Made by a program: the position numbers and the translations under genes
The notes under the pieces: generated by a model
Told to the model about the DNA's origin: nothing
The model's database searches: none
Seen by the model: the letters and a program-made list of their open reading frames with translations, nothing else
Part shown: in pieces, positions 10,774-21,621 of the stretch
Position numbering within the stretch: position 1 is the stretch's first letter
How the letters are laid out: every line of letters starts with the position of its first letter
NCBI GenBank assembly: GCA_036245525.1
Contig: BTPG01000005.1
Coordinates: 119,614,417 to 119,678,416, forward strand
DNA from: Semisulcospira habei
Taxonomy: Eukaryota > Mollusca > Gastropoda > Semisulcospiridae
Length of the DNA stretch: 64,000 nucleotides
Reading direction: 5' to 3'

Positions 10774-10877
10774 TATTCTGACGAGCAAAAGAAATGCGAT
10801 ATTTTTTAATCATCAGAAAGCACTTTAGTTTTCACGATGATTCCAAAAATGTCGCAATTCTTGTGCTCGTCAGTATA
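10774..10877. repeat. HP-D hairpin, diverged
   Basis: The left arm is ctgacgagcaaaagaaatgc and the right arm ends tgctcgtcagtata. The centre has cactttag. The ends lie next to TA, as expected for Tc1/mariner-like target choice. Confidence 0.65.
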
Positions 10878-10986
10878 CTTATATTAGTCTCATAAACTTT
10901 CAACTTTTGCTGTCAAAATCCAGACCATCCCAGCTAATTTCAAAAGCTTGCAGCTGCGTCATATATATGTGACGGATCATTGGCTC

Positions 10987-11054
10987 TTAACTCATTCGAT
11001 TCGCCCCGTAAGCGGATACGCGGCAAGAAGTCGTATCCGTCTCGAATGTGTGAA
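10987..11054. repeat. Degraded HP-G hairpin
   Basis: It starts TTAACTCATTCGATTCGCC and has agcggatacgcggc facing gtcgtatccgtctcgaatg. Confidence 0.5.
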
Positions 11055-11215
11055 TGTTCTTATGTCCTGTGGCAGTTTTTTTTTTTTCTTCTTCTTTAAA
11101 ACCAAATACGTATTGTTATAATGGAAATAATTGACATAGAAAGAGTGTTGTCGGGACCTTTGAAAAGGTTTTGTTACATTTGGTTTTTGTTCTATCCGAC
11201 CTTTTTAAATGCGAA

Positions 11216-11360
11216 GTAGACCATGATAATTCAAGGGTAGTGCGAGATTAGCTTGGCTCCTTCATTATCATGGTCAGTCCATCTCCTGCAACTGGTACAT
11301 AGTCGTTAGGCAACACCTTACAAAATTTGAGAAATGGGACCCTGGGGCTAAAAGGGTTAA
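11216..11360. mobile_element. HP-B element with internal deletion
   Basis: The left arm ccatgataattcaagggtag runs through cttggctcc straight into ttcattatcatggtcagtcc. Most of the right arm is therefore missing. The right flank ends at TTAA (11357-11360). Confidence 0.65.
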
Positions 11361-11417
11361 CATTGTTATTTGTTCACGTTATATGCAAAACATCCCGTAC
11401 CGTTTGCGCGAGTACTC

Positions 11418-11641
11418 CACAGATAGACCCACAAGTACACTTCTATGTTCACAGATAGACCCACAAGTACACTTCTATGTTCACAGATAGACCCACAAGT
11501 ACACTTCTATGTCCACAGATAGACCCACAAGTACACTTCTATGTTCACAGATAGACCCACAAGTACACTTCTATGTCCACAGATAGACCCACAAGTACAC
11601 TTCTATGTTCACAGATAGACCCACAAGTACACTTCTATTTA
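11418..11641. repeat. 32-bp minisatellite, seven copies
   Basis: The unit cacagatagacccacaagt plus acacttctatgtt starts at 11418 and every 32 bp to 11610. The only recurrent variant is tt/tc at the unit junction. The near identity suggests recent expansion. Confidence 0.95.
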
Positions 11642-11685
11642 AATGAGATGCAAAGCATCTCATTTGAATAGAAGTGTGCTTGTGG
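11620..11685. repeat. Hairpin joining the minisatellite to its inverted copy
   Basis: The last minisatellite unit (cccacaagtacacttctatt) continues into aaatgagatgcaaagcatct and an inverted copy ending gaagtgtgcttgtgg. The minisatellite unit is thus one arm of a palindrome. Confidence 0.85.
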
Positions 11686-11754
11686 TGTATTTCCCCGAGT
11701 GTGTCTATGTCATGCACTTAGATGTAGTTTGTTGTTCTTGCTGTTTTGTTTGGG

Positions 11755-11835
11755 GTTTTTTGTTTGTTTGTTTGTTTGATGGGGATTTTTGTTTGTTTGT
11801 TTGTTTGTTTGTTGTTTTTTGTGTGTGTTTTTTTC
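11755..11835. repeat. (GTTT)n-rich tract
   Basis: Two runs of about five GTTT units are interrupted by gatggggatttt, in T/G-rich sequence. Confidence 0.7.
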
Positions 11836-12579
11836 AAACTGATGATGTAAAGAGGGCAGGTCTCTCCTTGCTGCAATGAATTCCTCTTCTCCCTCTATTC
11901 ACTTCGTCTTTTCTCGTGCTCCGGGTTGAGCCAGGTCTGAGCCAGACGTGAGCGACACAAAGTGATGACGCAGCCCCTAAAAGCCAGTAAATGACAGGCG
12001 GCCATTTCTTCCTTTATTGCATCGCTTCTCACGTCATGCCGAAAGCGTAAGACTTTCCATAGACAAAAACCCTAGTGACCTTCCTTCTTTTGAGTAATTT
12101 AGATGTAACAAAGCAAGAGGTATCGAATAGCTCATCTATTAAAGGCATACATTATCATGAGCTCCTGCAGCTTGCAACCTACACTGAGGATTTCAGCCTC
12201 CTGGAGATGATGAGAGATTGCAAACAAAAAAGTGGCTCATGAAATAAACCGGCCGGGTGTGAGATAGCATTATGCTTAACGCGAAATGAGGAACATAGAT
12301 GTAAGAAGACAAATGGCAAAGTCCTCAAGAGCCATTTCAATGTTCAAGGGCTTCGTGGGCATTTATGCCGCTGGTGGTTGAGACTGAGCGGCTGCAAACT
12401 TTCTCGGAGAAAGGGGGGGGGGGAGAGGGGGAAGGGGCGCGCGTGTGAGATGGTGTTATCGTTAATGCACTCATAGTTGTAAAGTCCCACTTCTAACTCT
12501 GCCAAAGAAACAAAGATGCAAGTTAATTTGGGGGTTTATTCGTTCCGGCAGAGACATTGGTGCGCATGACTACCTGCAA
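11836..12579. other. No gene; decayed HP-A pieces
   Basis: Faint HP-A traces lie near 12113-12175 (gcaagaggtatcgaatagc) and 12295-12375. A G-run is at 12413-12423. No coding frame was recognised. Confidence 0.4.
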
Positions 12580-12718
12580 CTGCTGTGTCTCACGAGAATC
12601 TATACGCCTCTTGCAAATGAAACTGACTTTAAGTTGTGTCCTGGTCGTAGAGGCGCAAGAGATAAATTCTCATGGGCCCCTACACCTGCAAGGGCCTATG
12701 AGAATCTATGTCTCTAGC
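12580..12718. mobile_element. HP-A right half and an adjacent HP-A core
   Basis: A lone right arm (gagaatctatacgcctcttg) ends near 12615. A 64-bp core with gataaattctcatgggcccc and mate occupies 12655-12718. Its attctcat change is mirrored in the other arm. Confidence 0.7.
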
Positions 12719-12794
12719 AGATGGGAGCACAGAACTAACAATTGTATCCTAAACCCTTTTCATCCTGATTCGCTCTCACATGAGATACATTTTA

Positions 12795-12880
12795 CCATGA
12801 TAGTAAAAAGGGTGATGTCAGGACAGCTTGGCGCCCAGGGGCGCCAAGCTGTCCTGGCACCACCCTTGAACTGTCATGGT
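12795..12880. mobile_element. HP-B core
   Basis: The arms are ccatgatagtaaaaagggtg and mate, with caggacagcttggcgcc facing ggcgccaagctgtcctg. The gacag variant is present in both arms. Confidence 0.8.
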
Positions 12881-13226
12881 GGGTCTATCGTCGAAACTGA
12901 AATGTAGTCTTCAATATAGGACAACTCACTAATTTGAAAGAGTCAGCTTCAGAATGTAATGGGTTAATGCACGCATCCCCTTCCACCCAGCCTGTGACAC
13001 TAGCTTGGAAGAGGGGTCATCCTAGCTTTCTGGAAGACTTTACGGGATATTATCACAAAGGATCACTCACTTCTTGTTCATTTTCTTTTACTGAAGCTTT
13101 GTTCCACAGACTTTGCGCCATTTCAGCATATTATGTGAATTTTACCGGGTGCCGAGGGAGTGGGGCCGCAGCCGTCAAAAGACATGCAGCCACAATGTGA
13201 TGGCAGCAAGAGACAAAATGGTGGCA

Positions 13227-13339
13227 GCAAGAGACATAGATCCTCATGAGCCCTCTCTAAATGCGGGGGCTTATGAGGGTCTATGTCTCTTGCAGTTACA
13301 TCGTGTTTACGTTTCCTCGTCATTCAGTGAACGGGTTAA
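13227..13339. mobile_element. HP-A element, right part complete
   Basis: A 67-bp core (13227-13293) is followed by agttacatcgtgtttacg and the right end cattcagtgaacgggttaa (TTAA 13336-13339). The left flank contains a partial repeat of gtggcagcaagagaca. Confidence 0.7.
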
Positions 13340-13362
13340 TGTAAGGGGCGCGGGGGAGAAGT

Positions 13363-13576
13363 ATAACCCCTTCAGTGCCGAGAAAATGTGAACACCGCCC
13401 AGCAGCAAGAGGTATAGATCCTCATGAACCTCCGCAGTTGCCGGGGCTCATGAAGATCTATGCCTCTTCCTGACACCACTTTGAAACCATGTTCCTGGGA
13501 CAGATAGGGTTTTCTGGTGTTGAATTAACAAAGATGCAGAAATACGGTCTGCGTTAGCTGGCACTGAACTGGTTAA
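13363..13576. mobile_element. Complete HP-A element
   Basis: The left end is ataaccccttcagtgccg (ATAA in place of TTAA) and the right end ggcactgaactggttaa. The 66-bp core is at 13405-13470. It starts only 23 bp after the previous HP-A copy. Confidence 0.75.
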
Positions 13577-13744
13577 CGAATACAGTAGCTATGTTCTTCA
13601 ATAGTTCTGCGTTGTGAATAATTTGATACTAGATACTAGATACTAGATAGTCTGTGGAGCAGATTAGTATGATGCTCCTTCTCCAGCGCCTCCAGAAGAA
13701 AATCTACACTCAAAAATACCCTTTAGGTGGGTTAGGTCTAGAAA

Positions 13745-13839
13745 AAAAATCCAGACCAAAAAAGGTGACTGCCAAGCGTGTAAAATGCAGAGAAAAACAC
13801 AACGGAGAAAGAAACACGCTTGTTGAAGACAGTTACAGC
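13745..13839. repeat. Interspersed repeat K, next to a LINE target site
   Basis: The sequence aaatccagaccaaaaaaggt, gactgccaagcgtgtaaaat and gaaagaaacacgcttg matches the reverse complement of 63590-63690. A related piece lies inverted at about 17262-17320, on the other side of the LINE. The last 12 bases (13828-13839) are one copy of the LINE target duplication. Confidence 0.6.
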
Positions 13840-16800
13840 TTACTTACTTACGCCTGTCACCCCTACCCGGGTATAGGCCGTCGACGAGAGACCTCCAGCG
13901 ACTCCTGTCCTGTGCTTCTCCTTCGATTTTACCCCAGTCTCTTGATGTCTGCTTGGAGGTCTCGACGCCAGGAGTTTCTCGGCCTACCTCTTTTCCTCTT
14001 TCCCTGGGGGTTCCATGACAATGCCTGCCTAGTGATACTGGAAGCTGGCTTTCTCAGACTGTGACCAATCCATTCCCATCTTCTTCGTCCAATTTCATTC
14101 TCTGCTGTTATCTGCTCTGTTCTCTCCCAGAGTCTGACGTTGCTGATCTTCTCTGGCCAGTGGATTTTCAAGATTCTTCTAAGGCAACTGTTTATGAAGA
14201 TCTGTACTCTGTTGACTGTGGTTTTTGTCAATCTCCAAGTCTCTGCTCCATATAGGAGAACTGCTTTTACGTTGGAGTTGAAAATCCGGACTTTGGTGTG
14301 TTGTGACAGCTCTCTGGAACTCCACACTTTTTTCAACTGGAGAAAGGCTGCTCTGGCTTTACCGATTCGTGCTCTGACATCTGCATCAGTGCCGCCTTTT
14401 TTGTCTATGATGCTCCCAAGATAGGTGAATGACTCCACCTCCTCCAACGGGGTGCCAGCAAGCAAGACTGGTTCTTCCCTGGTTGCTTTCAGCCTCATTG
14501 TCTTTGTTTTCTGTTTGTGGTTGGTGAGGCCCACTTGGGACGAGATGTCAGCAAGCCTCGTGGTCTTGTCCTGCATTTGTTGATGAGTGTGGGACAGTAA
14601 TGCCAAGTCGTCTGCAAAATCGACGTCGTCAAGCTGTGTCCACAGTCTCCACTGTATTCCACTTCGTTCTGTGCTCTGTGGTCTTCTTCATGACCCAGTC
14701 TATGGCCAGTAGGAAGAGGAACGGAGACAGCAGACACCCCTGCCTGACACCGGTTCTGACCTGGAGCTCCCTGGTGAACTGCCCTTCATGGATCACGCGA
14801 CATGTCATTCCATCGTAGCTGCTCTTGATCAGGCGGACGAGCTTTGTGGGTACACCATAGTGTCGTAGGAGTTTCCACAGAGTCTCTCGGTCCACGCTGT
14901 CAAATGCTTTCTCGTAATCCACAAAGTTGACGTACAGCGGGGAGCTCCACTCCAGAGACTGTTCCACGATGATGCGGAGAGTGGCGATCTGGTCTGTACA
15001 TGATCGGTTTTTCCTGAATCCTGCTTGCTGGTCTCTCAGCTGGGGGTCAACGGAGCTCTTCATTCTCTCCAGGATAATCCTGTTGAAGACCTTTCCTGGT
15101 ACTGACAGCAAGGTGATTCCTCTGTAGTTGGAACACTTGCTGAGGTCACCTCTCTTGGGAAGCTTGATTAGGTACCCCTCCTTCCAGTCAGCCGGCATCA
15201 CCTCCTCTTCCCAGATCTTTCCAAACAGTGGGTACAGCATCTCTACTGTTGTCTCTAGGTCTGCTTTCAGAGACTCCGCTGGGATGCCATCTGGCCCTGC
15301 TGCTTTGCCGTTCTTCAAAAATGCCACTGCTCTTCTGATCTCTTCCCGGCTGGGTCTGTCACAGCTGATGGGTAGGTCGGTTTCTGCTGGCTGGATGTCT
15401 GGGTGGGCTGGGTCTGTTCAGTAACTCTTCAAAATACTCGGCCCATCTGTCCAGTTGGTCTGCTCTGTCTGCAATAGGCTTGCCTTCTTTGTCTTTTACT
15501 GGTCTTTCTGTATGGCCATACTTGCCCGACAATCTTCTGGTAATGTCATAGAGCTGTTTCATGTTGCTGCTGCCTGCTGCCTTTTCTGCCTCTGCTGCCA
15601 GGATGTCTGTGTAGGCCCTCTTGTCTGCCCTGATACTCCTCTTCACCTCGCGGTTGGCTTCGGAGTATTCCTCCTGTGCCCTTGCTTTGGCTGCTCTCGT
15701 GCGACTGTTGTTGACAACTGCTTTCTTCTGCTTCCTCACTTCTATTTTCTTCAAGGTCTGTGCCGACAGCCAGTCCTTGTGATGGTGTTTCCTGATCCCT
15801 ACAGTGTCTTTGCAGGTTGAGTTCAGCGCCTCTCTAACTGCCTTCCACTGTTGCTCTGTGGTGACTGCCTCCTCTTCATTTACTAGCTCCTGTAGCGCTT
15901 GAAACCGGTTGGACAGCACCAGTTTGAACTCTTCTCTCACTCCAGTCTCTCTCAGGAGGCCTACATTATAGCGCTGTCTTCTTGTTGTCTCTGTGCGGCT
16001 TTTCTTTAACTTGAGCTTTATTTTTAAGGTGAGCAGATGGTGGTCTGAGGCGACATAAGCTCCCCTCCTCACTCGAACATCTTGAAGGGATCTTCTATAT
16101 TTCTTGCTAATGTTCTATTTGGTTCTCTGTAGTATGGTCAGGTGAGACCCAAGTTGCTTTGTGTATTCTTCTGTGTGGGAAGATGCTGCCTCCAATGACA
16201 AGTCTGTTTAGAGCACAAAAGTCTACAAACCTCTCCCCGTTCTCGCTCATCTCCCCTAGTACCTGTCTCCCCATCACCTCTTCGTATCAGGTGTTGTCCT
16301 CCCCTATTTTGGCGTTAAAATCGCCCATGACGATGGTGATGTCTCGCTCCGCACATTTGTCCACGGCACTCTGGAGTCGGTCGTAGAACTCTTGTTTCTC
16401 TTCCTCGTCACTGTCATTAGTGGGCGCATAACACTGGATGACGTTCAGCTTTAGCTTTTTCTTGGTTCTAAAGGCTGGTGTGATAATTCTTGGCCCAAGA
16501 GGTTCCCAACCCATCAGCGCTCTCTGTGCGACTGGTGACAGCATGAATGCTACTCCTTCTGTATGGGGGGCATTCACCTCTTCATGACCTGAATACAGAA
16601 TCATCTCCCCACTTAACAGCCTTTTCTGGCCAGACTGCGTCCATCTGGCTTCACTGATACCTAGCAGGGAGAGGTTGTACTTTTGCATTTCCGCTGCTAT
16701 CTGGGCGGCCTTGCCGCTCTGGTACATGGTCTTGACGTTCCATGTGCACATGGTTGTGTCCCTGGATAGAGAGAGGCGGCTCGGTCCTGTGGCTTCCGAA

Positions 16801-17107
16801 GACTTCCGGCTTTCACCACAGGACGTCATAAATCTTCTGGTAGAAGAACCTTCCTCCTCCAGGAAAGGAATTACTGTTTGTTTTTTCGTCGGCGTTTTTG
16901 TAGCTATTTCCTTTTTTGCAGGGTGGGGAAGCTACCCCCACGCCCAACCCCCTTACTAGGAGGACCAGGGGTTTTCTGTCGGGGTCACCTTCCCTTAGAC
17001 CATGTTGGTTCACGGCACCTTATTTCATTCGGTGCACCCCTCTCGCGAGGGACCCCCTATCCACCACCCAGGGGACGCGCCTCAACGCCATATGGTCCCA
17101 GCGCGAG
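13840..17107 (-). mobile_element. Near full-length RTE-like LINE
   Basis: The 3.27-kb element is bounded by a 12-bp direct repeat, gacagttacagc, at 13828-13839 and 17108-17119. Its minus-strand 3' end is a short (GTAA)n-type tail (plus strand ttacttacttac). The 5' UTR is about 280 bp. It has a single long ORF with AP endonuclease and reverse transcriptase. The length and simple-repeat tail fit RTE-class elements. The RTE label rests on motif style and is less certain than the LINE call. Confidence 0.85.
13929..16829 (-). pseudogene. RTE-like endonuclease/reverse transcriptase, broken ORF
   Basis: The frame begins at ATG 16829 (MTSCGESRKSSEATG). The endonuclease starts TWNVKTMYQSGKAAQ and has SEARW, the GDFNAKIG motif and, after a frameshift, ASDHH. 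The RT has NYRGITLLSVPGKV, FVDYEKAFDSVD, GVRQGCLLSP and the catalytic FADD at 14607-14618. The post-RT region has FTYLGSIID and LYGAETW. Breaks: a TGA just after GEDNT near 16285, a frameshift near 16110, one near 15340 and one just before the FADD box near 14635. All domains remain recognisable, so the decay is recent. Confidence 0.9.
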
Positions 17108-17119
17108 GACAGTTACAGC

Positions 17120-18496
17120 ACAATTTATTAATATTTCTTATTACTTATCTTGTCAGCGAAGAACAAAAGTTGCCACTTTCCTTCTTCGCTGAATAGAAAA
17201 GTAACCACTGAATTCTACATTTGTTTGTTTGTCTATTTTGAAATATTAATAAATTGTATCCTAACTGTCTTTTCTAAGCGTGTTTCATTATCTTCACCTA
17301 CAACTAAAACGAAATCCAGATCAGACTTGCGTAACAGTTGCTCTTCTGGCAAATCAAAGATAAGTAAAGAATTATTTTCTTGTCTGCGTGTCCATATTTT
17401 AAAATGGATTTTAAACAGAAAAATAATAAACGGTGTTGTACCGAAGTCGAGAGTTCCCCAAAATAGCGCGCTCTTTAGCGTGAGAGGCGAGAAAGCGCAG
17501 TGGGCTGTGGGCAACACGGCGTGTCACTATGGACGATCGGCAGTGCGAGCAGGAAACTTTACAGAAACAATTTATTTTCGTGAAATCGCCCAATATTAGC
17601 AGAATTTACACGAATACGATGCATCGATTGTTAGTATATCAACGTTGAATAGTTATATATACTAGCTATTGAAACAACATGGTAGACCATTTTCCGATGC
17701 GGCGGCCACCGTGACTGGCTTCGTCGCTATGTGCAAACGTTGAGAGATCTTTTTCCTCAGCACTATTTCCATACACACAAAAATTTTAAAATGTTGTTTT
17801 GTAACAGCTGTATGACTAGGAAGCAATCGTCCACAATCTTTTGTCAACCTGAGCTGAAATGTTGCCGCATGTTACTTGTGATTTACAGCTTAACAGTATC
17901 TGCTACGACGAGTAACAGCTAGCCGAGTTGCCCTCATTTCGTGGCTCGCCAAGTCTAGACTTGGCTCAAAGTCGCGTAATCTAGCGAGCGTTCGGCTCTC
18001 GCTGCTCTGGACCTCGCAACCAGCCTATTGCCCTTTTAAGCGTGTTTCTTTCTTTATTGCCATTTTGTTTAGATCTAAAGCAAAATAAAGAATACTAAAA
18101 TGTTACTAATTTCACTTTGAAGTCTAAGAGCCATTCCAGTGCTCCCAGGACATTTCAAGCCCAAGATCCTCTCTGTACCTAATTCGTCAAGGCAGTGGTT
18201 CTGACAATCAGGAGTTCAACCCTGAAGCCGCCAGAGTGTGAGATATGGTTACAGGGCTGCTGGCTGCTCGATTCACGCCGCACGAAATAGATTAGCGCTA
18301 CCCCCTTTCCCCCACAGTTCCCCAAAGGTTCTTCGCAACGCCCGTCCCTCCCCCGGGACCCGAGCTTAGAGAGGGAGGGTCGGGCATGTTAAGCTAACTG
18401 CCTGCGGGGCTGTTAGACTTGTGAGAGAACAGAGACGAGGGAGTAGCGAGGCTTTGTAGTCAGCACTATAGATATGAACAGCGAATGTGTATTTTT
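17120..18496. other. No gene recognised
   Basis: The first 200 bp contain the inverted K-like piece taactgtcttttctaagcgt. The rest is unique-looking AT-rich sequence with short open frames lacking domain motifs. Confidence 0.4.
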
Positions 18497-18549
18497 GTTT
18501 GTTTGTTTGTTTGTTTGTTTGTTTGTTTGTTTGTTTGTTTGTTTGTTTT
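18497..18549. repeat. (GTTT)n microsatellite
   Basis: This is about 13 GTTT units. Confidence 0.95.
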
Positions 18550-18621
18550 ACACCTCTTGGATCTAACAAATGATAAGATTTTGGGGGGAAAATTGCCGTT
18601 CATAAAAAAATGATTAAAATA

Positions 18622-18700
18622 TATACTGATGAGGAAAAATTAATGTCAGTCACCATTCATCGGAAACACTTTAGTCGAATTGCTTTTGCTCGTCAGTATA
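18622..18700. repeat. Degraded HP-D hairpin
   Basis: It runs from tatactgatgaggaaaa to tgcttttgctcgtcagtata. The central part is shortened. Confidence 0.6.
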
Positions 18701-18894
18701 TTTTGTGGAATGTTATGTCAGTATTGTATTACAAAGCATGGCGATACCAATATTGATTTACATTTGACACCGTACACAATGTAAACCATCTTCTTCCCAT
18801 CTTGAAGGAATAAATGTAGAGTGGTCCTGAGGCAGTCAAGGTGGGTTTATCCTAGTCTGCGAAGAAAAATTAGTCTGCTAAACTTGTAAGCTTA

Positions 18895-18975
18895 TTAACC
18901 ATTTGGCTGTCGGTAGCGGTTTTTGTTTCAGGAACCATCGCGAAAAAAAACTGCTACCAACAGCCAAAGGTTTAA
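18895..18975. mobile_element. Degraded HP-C element
   Basis: It runs from TTAACCATTTGGCTGTCGG to caacagccaaaggtttaa. Both arms have the ggctgt/acagcc variant. The centre has lost part of its palindrome. Confidence 0.7.
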
Positions 18976-19175
18976 TAGTTAAGGGTTTCCGTACAGGAAA
19001 TACTTCGACAAAATAACTCGTATTTGCTTCAGAACATGACCTCCATTTTTGAACAACCACTTTTCTGTGTCACGCCTTTTAAAAAAAAATAGATGGACAA
19101 ATTACAGTCACACACAACTCTGTGAAAGACTGAGAGACTCAGTCAAATTTGTGTGCAAGCCTGTGATGTTGTACC

Positions 19176-19256
19176 TTAACTGATTCGAGACTTGCCGCCT
19201 CCGGATACGCTTCTTTAAGCCGCGTATCCGGAGGCGGCACGTCTCGAATGAGTTAA
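19176..19256. mobile_element. HP-G element
   Basis: The ends are TTAACTGATTCGAGAC and gtctcgaatgagttaa. The core gccgcctccggatacgc and mate carry a cctcc/ggagg variant in both arms. Confidence 0.8.
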
Positions 19257-19840
19257 GGCTGCAGCGGTTCCATAATCACGGACAAGCACACGTCAAACTA
19301 ACTCTACAATAATCTACCGCGCACAACCCGAACCTGTCACCCCTAACACTGCAACAGTAACCCTCTCACCCCTACACCTCCTCTACAATCTCTTCCCCTA
19401 TCCCCCACCTAACCCCCGCCCCTCACGCCAACTTCACAACACCCCTCCCCCCCCCCCCACCCCTCACCACACCCAGTGTCACAACCCCAGCCCCCTCCAC
19501 CCATGTTCAACTCACCACCACCACCCCTCTCCTTCTCATACCCGTGAACTAAGGGACTAGTAGATTTGCATTTCAAACTCATTAAAGCGGGCGGGCCGGG
19601 GCCCCCAATCGCTCACGAGAGCGTGTTTAATCTTCTATTCGATTGTCTTTTTTCCACCCCGCACCAGACTTGAAAAGGGAGGGGACTACAGTAGAAATCT
19701 GGAGGCGCCATATGGGAGGAGGTCGGTATTGCGGCGGTCCACTCCGTGGGGTACTGACAGGGGTATATGGCACAATGAGCGTTGGTGGTGATGGAGTTTC
19801 AGTTCTGGAGCAAAGTGTGTGTGATGGGTCGGTTGTGAGA
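19257..19840. other. C/A-rich low-complexity sequence, no gene
   Basis: About 19350-19540 is strongly C-rich with a run of about 12 C. The rest is unremarkable. Confidence 0.5.
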
Positions 19841-19908
19841 GCTCAAGGGTAGCGACTAATTAGCTTGGCGCCTATAGGCGCCAAGCTAATCAGGTGCTAC
19901 ACTTGAGC
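19841..19908. mobile_element. Short HP-B core
   Basis: The arms gctcaagggtagcgactaat and mate meet at cttggcgcctataggcgcc. It is shorter than other copies and has a private outer sequence. Confidence 0.6.
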
Positions 19909-20356
19909 CAGAGGCGCCAAGCTTACATACAATCGACTTAGATTAAAACAAAATCGCATATATAGCATCGGATTCATTAATACAAAACTTGTTCGAGTTC
20001 GCGGCCAGTTTTCTATCTAAATGAAAATTAATTCGCTTATAAAATAAAATAAAATAAAATAAAATAAAATAGCGTACAAAAAATTAAGACAAGAAAAGAA
20101 AAACCGAAAACCTCTGATATCACAAAGAGAAAAGTACCCTTCACTTTTCGTAATATTCCCAGCTAATGTGAATCCTTCAGAAATCGCACCAGTTGGTACG
20201 AAAGACTCTGGCAGTAGCTGATCAGAAAGACTTGCTTAACAATGACACGGGACTAATTTAATCATAAAAAAGGACCAGTAATCTGTGTTTTCAAAAGCGC
20301 GGTAGTTACTGCTGAGATTGATCGGAAGGGTGGCTCGAGGGTGGCTTGAGTAATCT
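19909..20356. other. No gene; (AAAAT)n tract at 20039-20071
   Basis: About six AAAAT units lie in AT-rich sequence. No other feature was recognised. Confidence 0.5.
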
Positions 20357-20496
20357 ACCCCCTTGCGTGAGTGAGTTAACAGAAGGTCCAAGGGCCGTCG
20401 TGGGCCGCGGTTTGCCAGCTCACGATTGTGAGCGGGCCAACTGCGGCCGACGTAGGCCCGCAGGCTTTTTGGTTACTGGGCACCCCCTCGCGTGAG
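20357..20496. repeat. HP-H hairpin flanked by 15-bp direct repeats
   Basis: The core at about 20389-20470 (aagggccgtcgtgggccgcg, loop gatt) is GC-rich and imperfect. It lies between acccccttgcgtgag (20357-20371) and accccctcgcgtgag (20482-20496), which match at 14 of 15 bases. Confidence 0.55.
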
Positions 20497-20609
20497 GAGA
20501 CGGTATCTGTGGAAACATTCTCATTTTCATCGTGCTATCAGTGATCAAACAGGGTAATCTGATAAAGCTTTGTTTTTTCGCATCAGTGACATCGCTTCAG
20601 AGCCTGTCT

Positions 20610-20610
<1 letters not shown>

Positions 20611-20646
<36 letters not shown>
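20611..20646. repeat. Poly-T run
   Basis: This is about 36 consecutive T. It may be the tail of a minus-strand retrocopy, but no donor was recognised. Confidence 0.9.
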
Positions 20647-20649
<3 letters not shown>

Positions 20650-20748
20650 CTGGTCTCTGTGTCATTTGGGTCTGACGAGCGATGAGCGCTGGCAACAACG
20701 CTCCCACCCTTGTAAGAGTACAACGCTAACCCCTCTGCCTGCGCAAAT

Positions 20749-20899
20749 GACGAGCGATGCGCGCTGACATGCGACACTGTTTCCAGCGCGCTCACTCCAT
20801 AGAGACACCATGGAAAGAAACTTACGTCACGTCTGAGATGAGCCAGCGCCCGGAATTATCCGAAAATGCTTTCAACCATGTAAGAGTACAATAATAATA

Positions 20900-20995
<96 letters not shown>

Positions 20996-21392
20996 AAATA
21001 AAGGGTTTTTATATAGTGCTAATCCCCGTTGCTAGGCTCAAAGCACTTAAAAAAGCATGTGATGTCATGCAGTGCGCACTCTCTTCCCATCCACCGCACC
21101 ACGTGCCTGAGCAGTGTCGCCAACTGTACATGTACAGTCAGCAGACATTACCCAAGCAGCATGGTGAGCAAAAGGAAACAGCGCACCACAACACAAGTCA
21201 TGACAGTTAATAAACAATGAAAGTTCTTTAAAAGACAGAGTTCGAACAAAACAAAGTAAACAACACATCTAGCTAATAACAAAGTCAACTAAATGTTCAT
21301 CTTAAAATAAAAACAAACTATTATATTACAACACTAACCCTTCTGCCTGCGCGCTCGGAGATTGTCAAGCATGTCAGCGCGCATCGCTCGTC
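20749..21392. mobile_element. Element bounded by 24-bp perfect inverted repeats
   Basis: gacgagcgatgcgcgctgac atgc at 20749-20772 is matched exactly in inverted orientation at 21369-21392. Inside are an AAT array and a retroposon-like tail. A direct duplicate of ctaaccc-tctgcctgcgc lies just inside or outside each end. Confidence 0.55.
20889..21270 (-). mobile_element. (AAT)n array with retroposon 3' end, minus orientation
   Basis: The AAT array (20889-20992, about 34 units) is followed by gaaaataaagggtttttata tagtgctaatcccc. Read on the minus strand this is a retroposon tail ending in (ATT)n, similar in style to the LINE tail at 42250-42305. Confidence 0.5.
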
Positions 21393-21469
21393 AGGCCCCT
21401 GTGGTTTTGGACACTGTTAGCAGTGAGGTTACTCAGTTTTACGCCGGACGATTCCCAAAAGCGAACGAC

Positions 21470-21621
21470 AGCGAAATCACATCGGATAATTGGCTTGTTT
21501 CATAAGAATGGACAACACTCCAAACATCTCCAAGAGGCATAGATCCTCATGAGCCCTACGGGCTCATGAGGATCTAGTCTTGGATATGTTTGGAGAGTTG
21601 TCTGTCCGCCGTGATTTCGCT
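21470..21621. repeat. Long hairpin with HP-A core and different outer arms
   Basis: The outer arms agcgaaatcac and gtgatttcgct enclose ggacaacactccaaacatct and its imperfect mate. Inside is a shortened HP-A core (ccaagaggcatagatcctca with loop at ctac). A related form is at 32435-32526. Confidence 0.75.

Noticed and set aside
15455..15820. Cysteine-rich plus-strand frames over 13.9-16.9 kb
   Set aside because: They are antisense shadows of the minus-strand LINE ORF.
18145..18235. Possible second tRNA-derived SINE head (gagttcaaccct)
   Set aside because: A B-box-like string is present, but no A box at the right distance was found.
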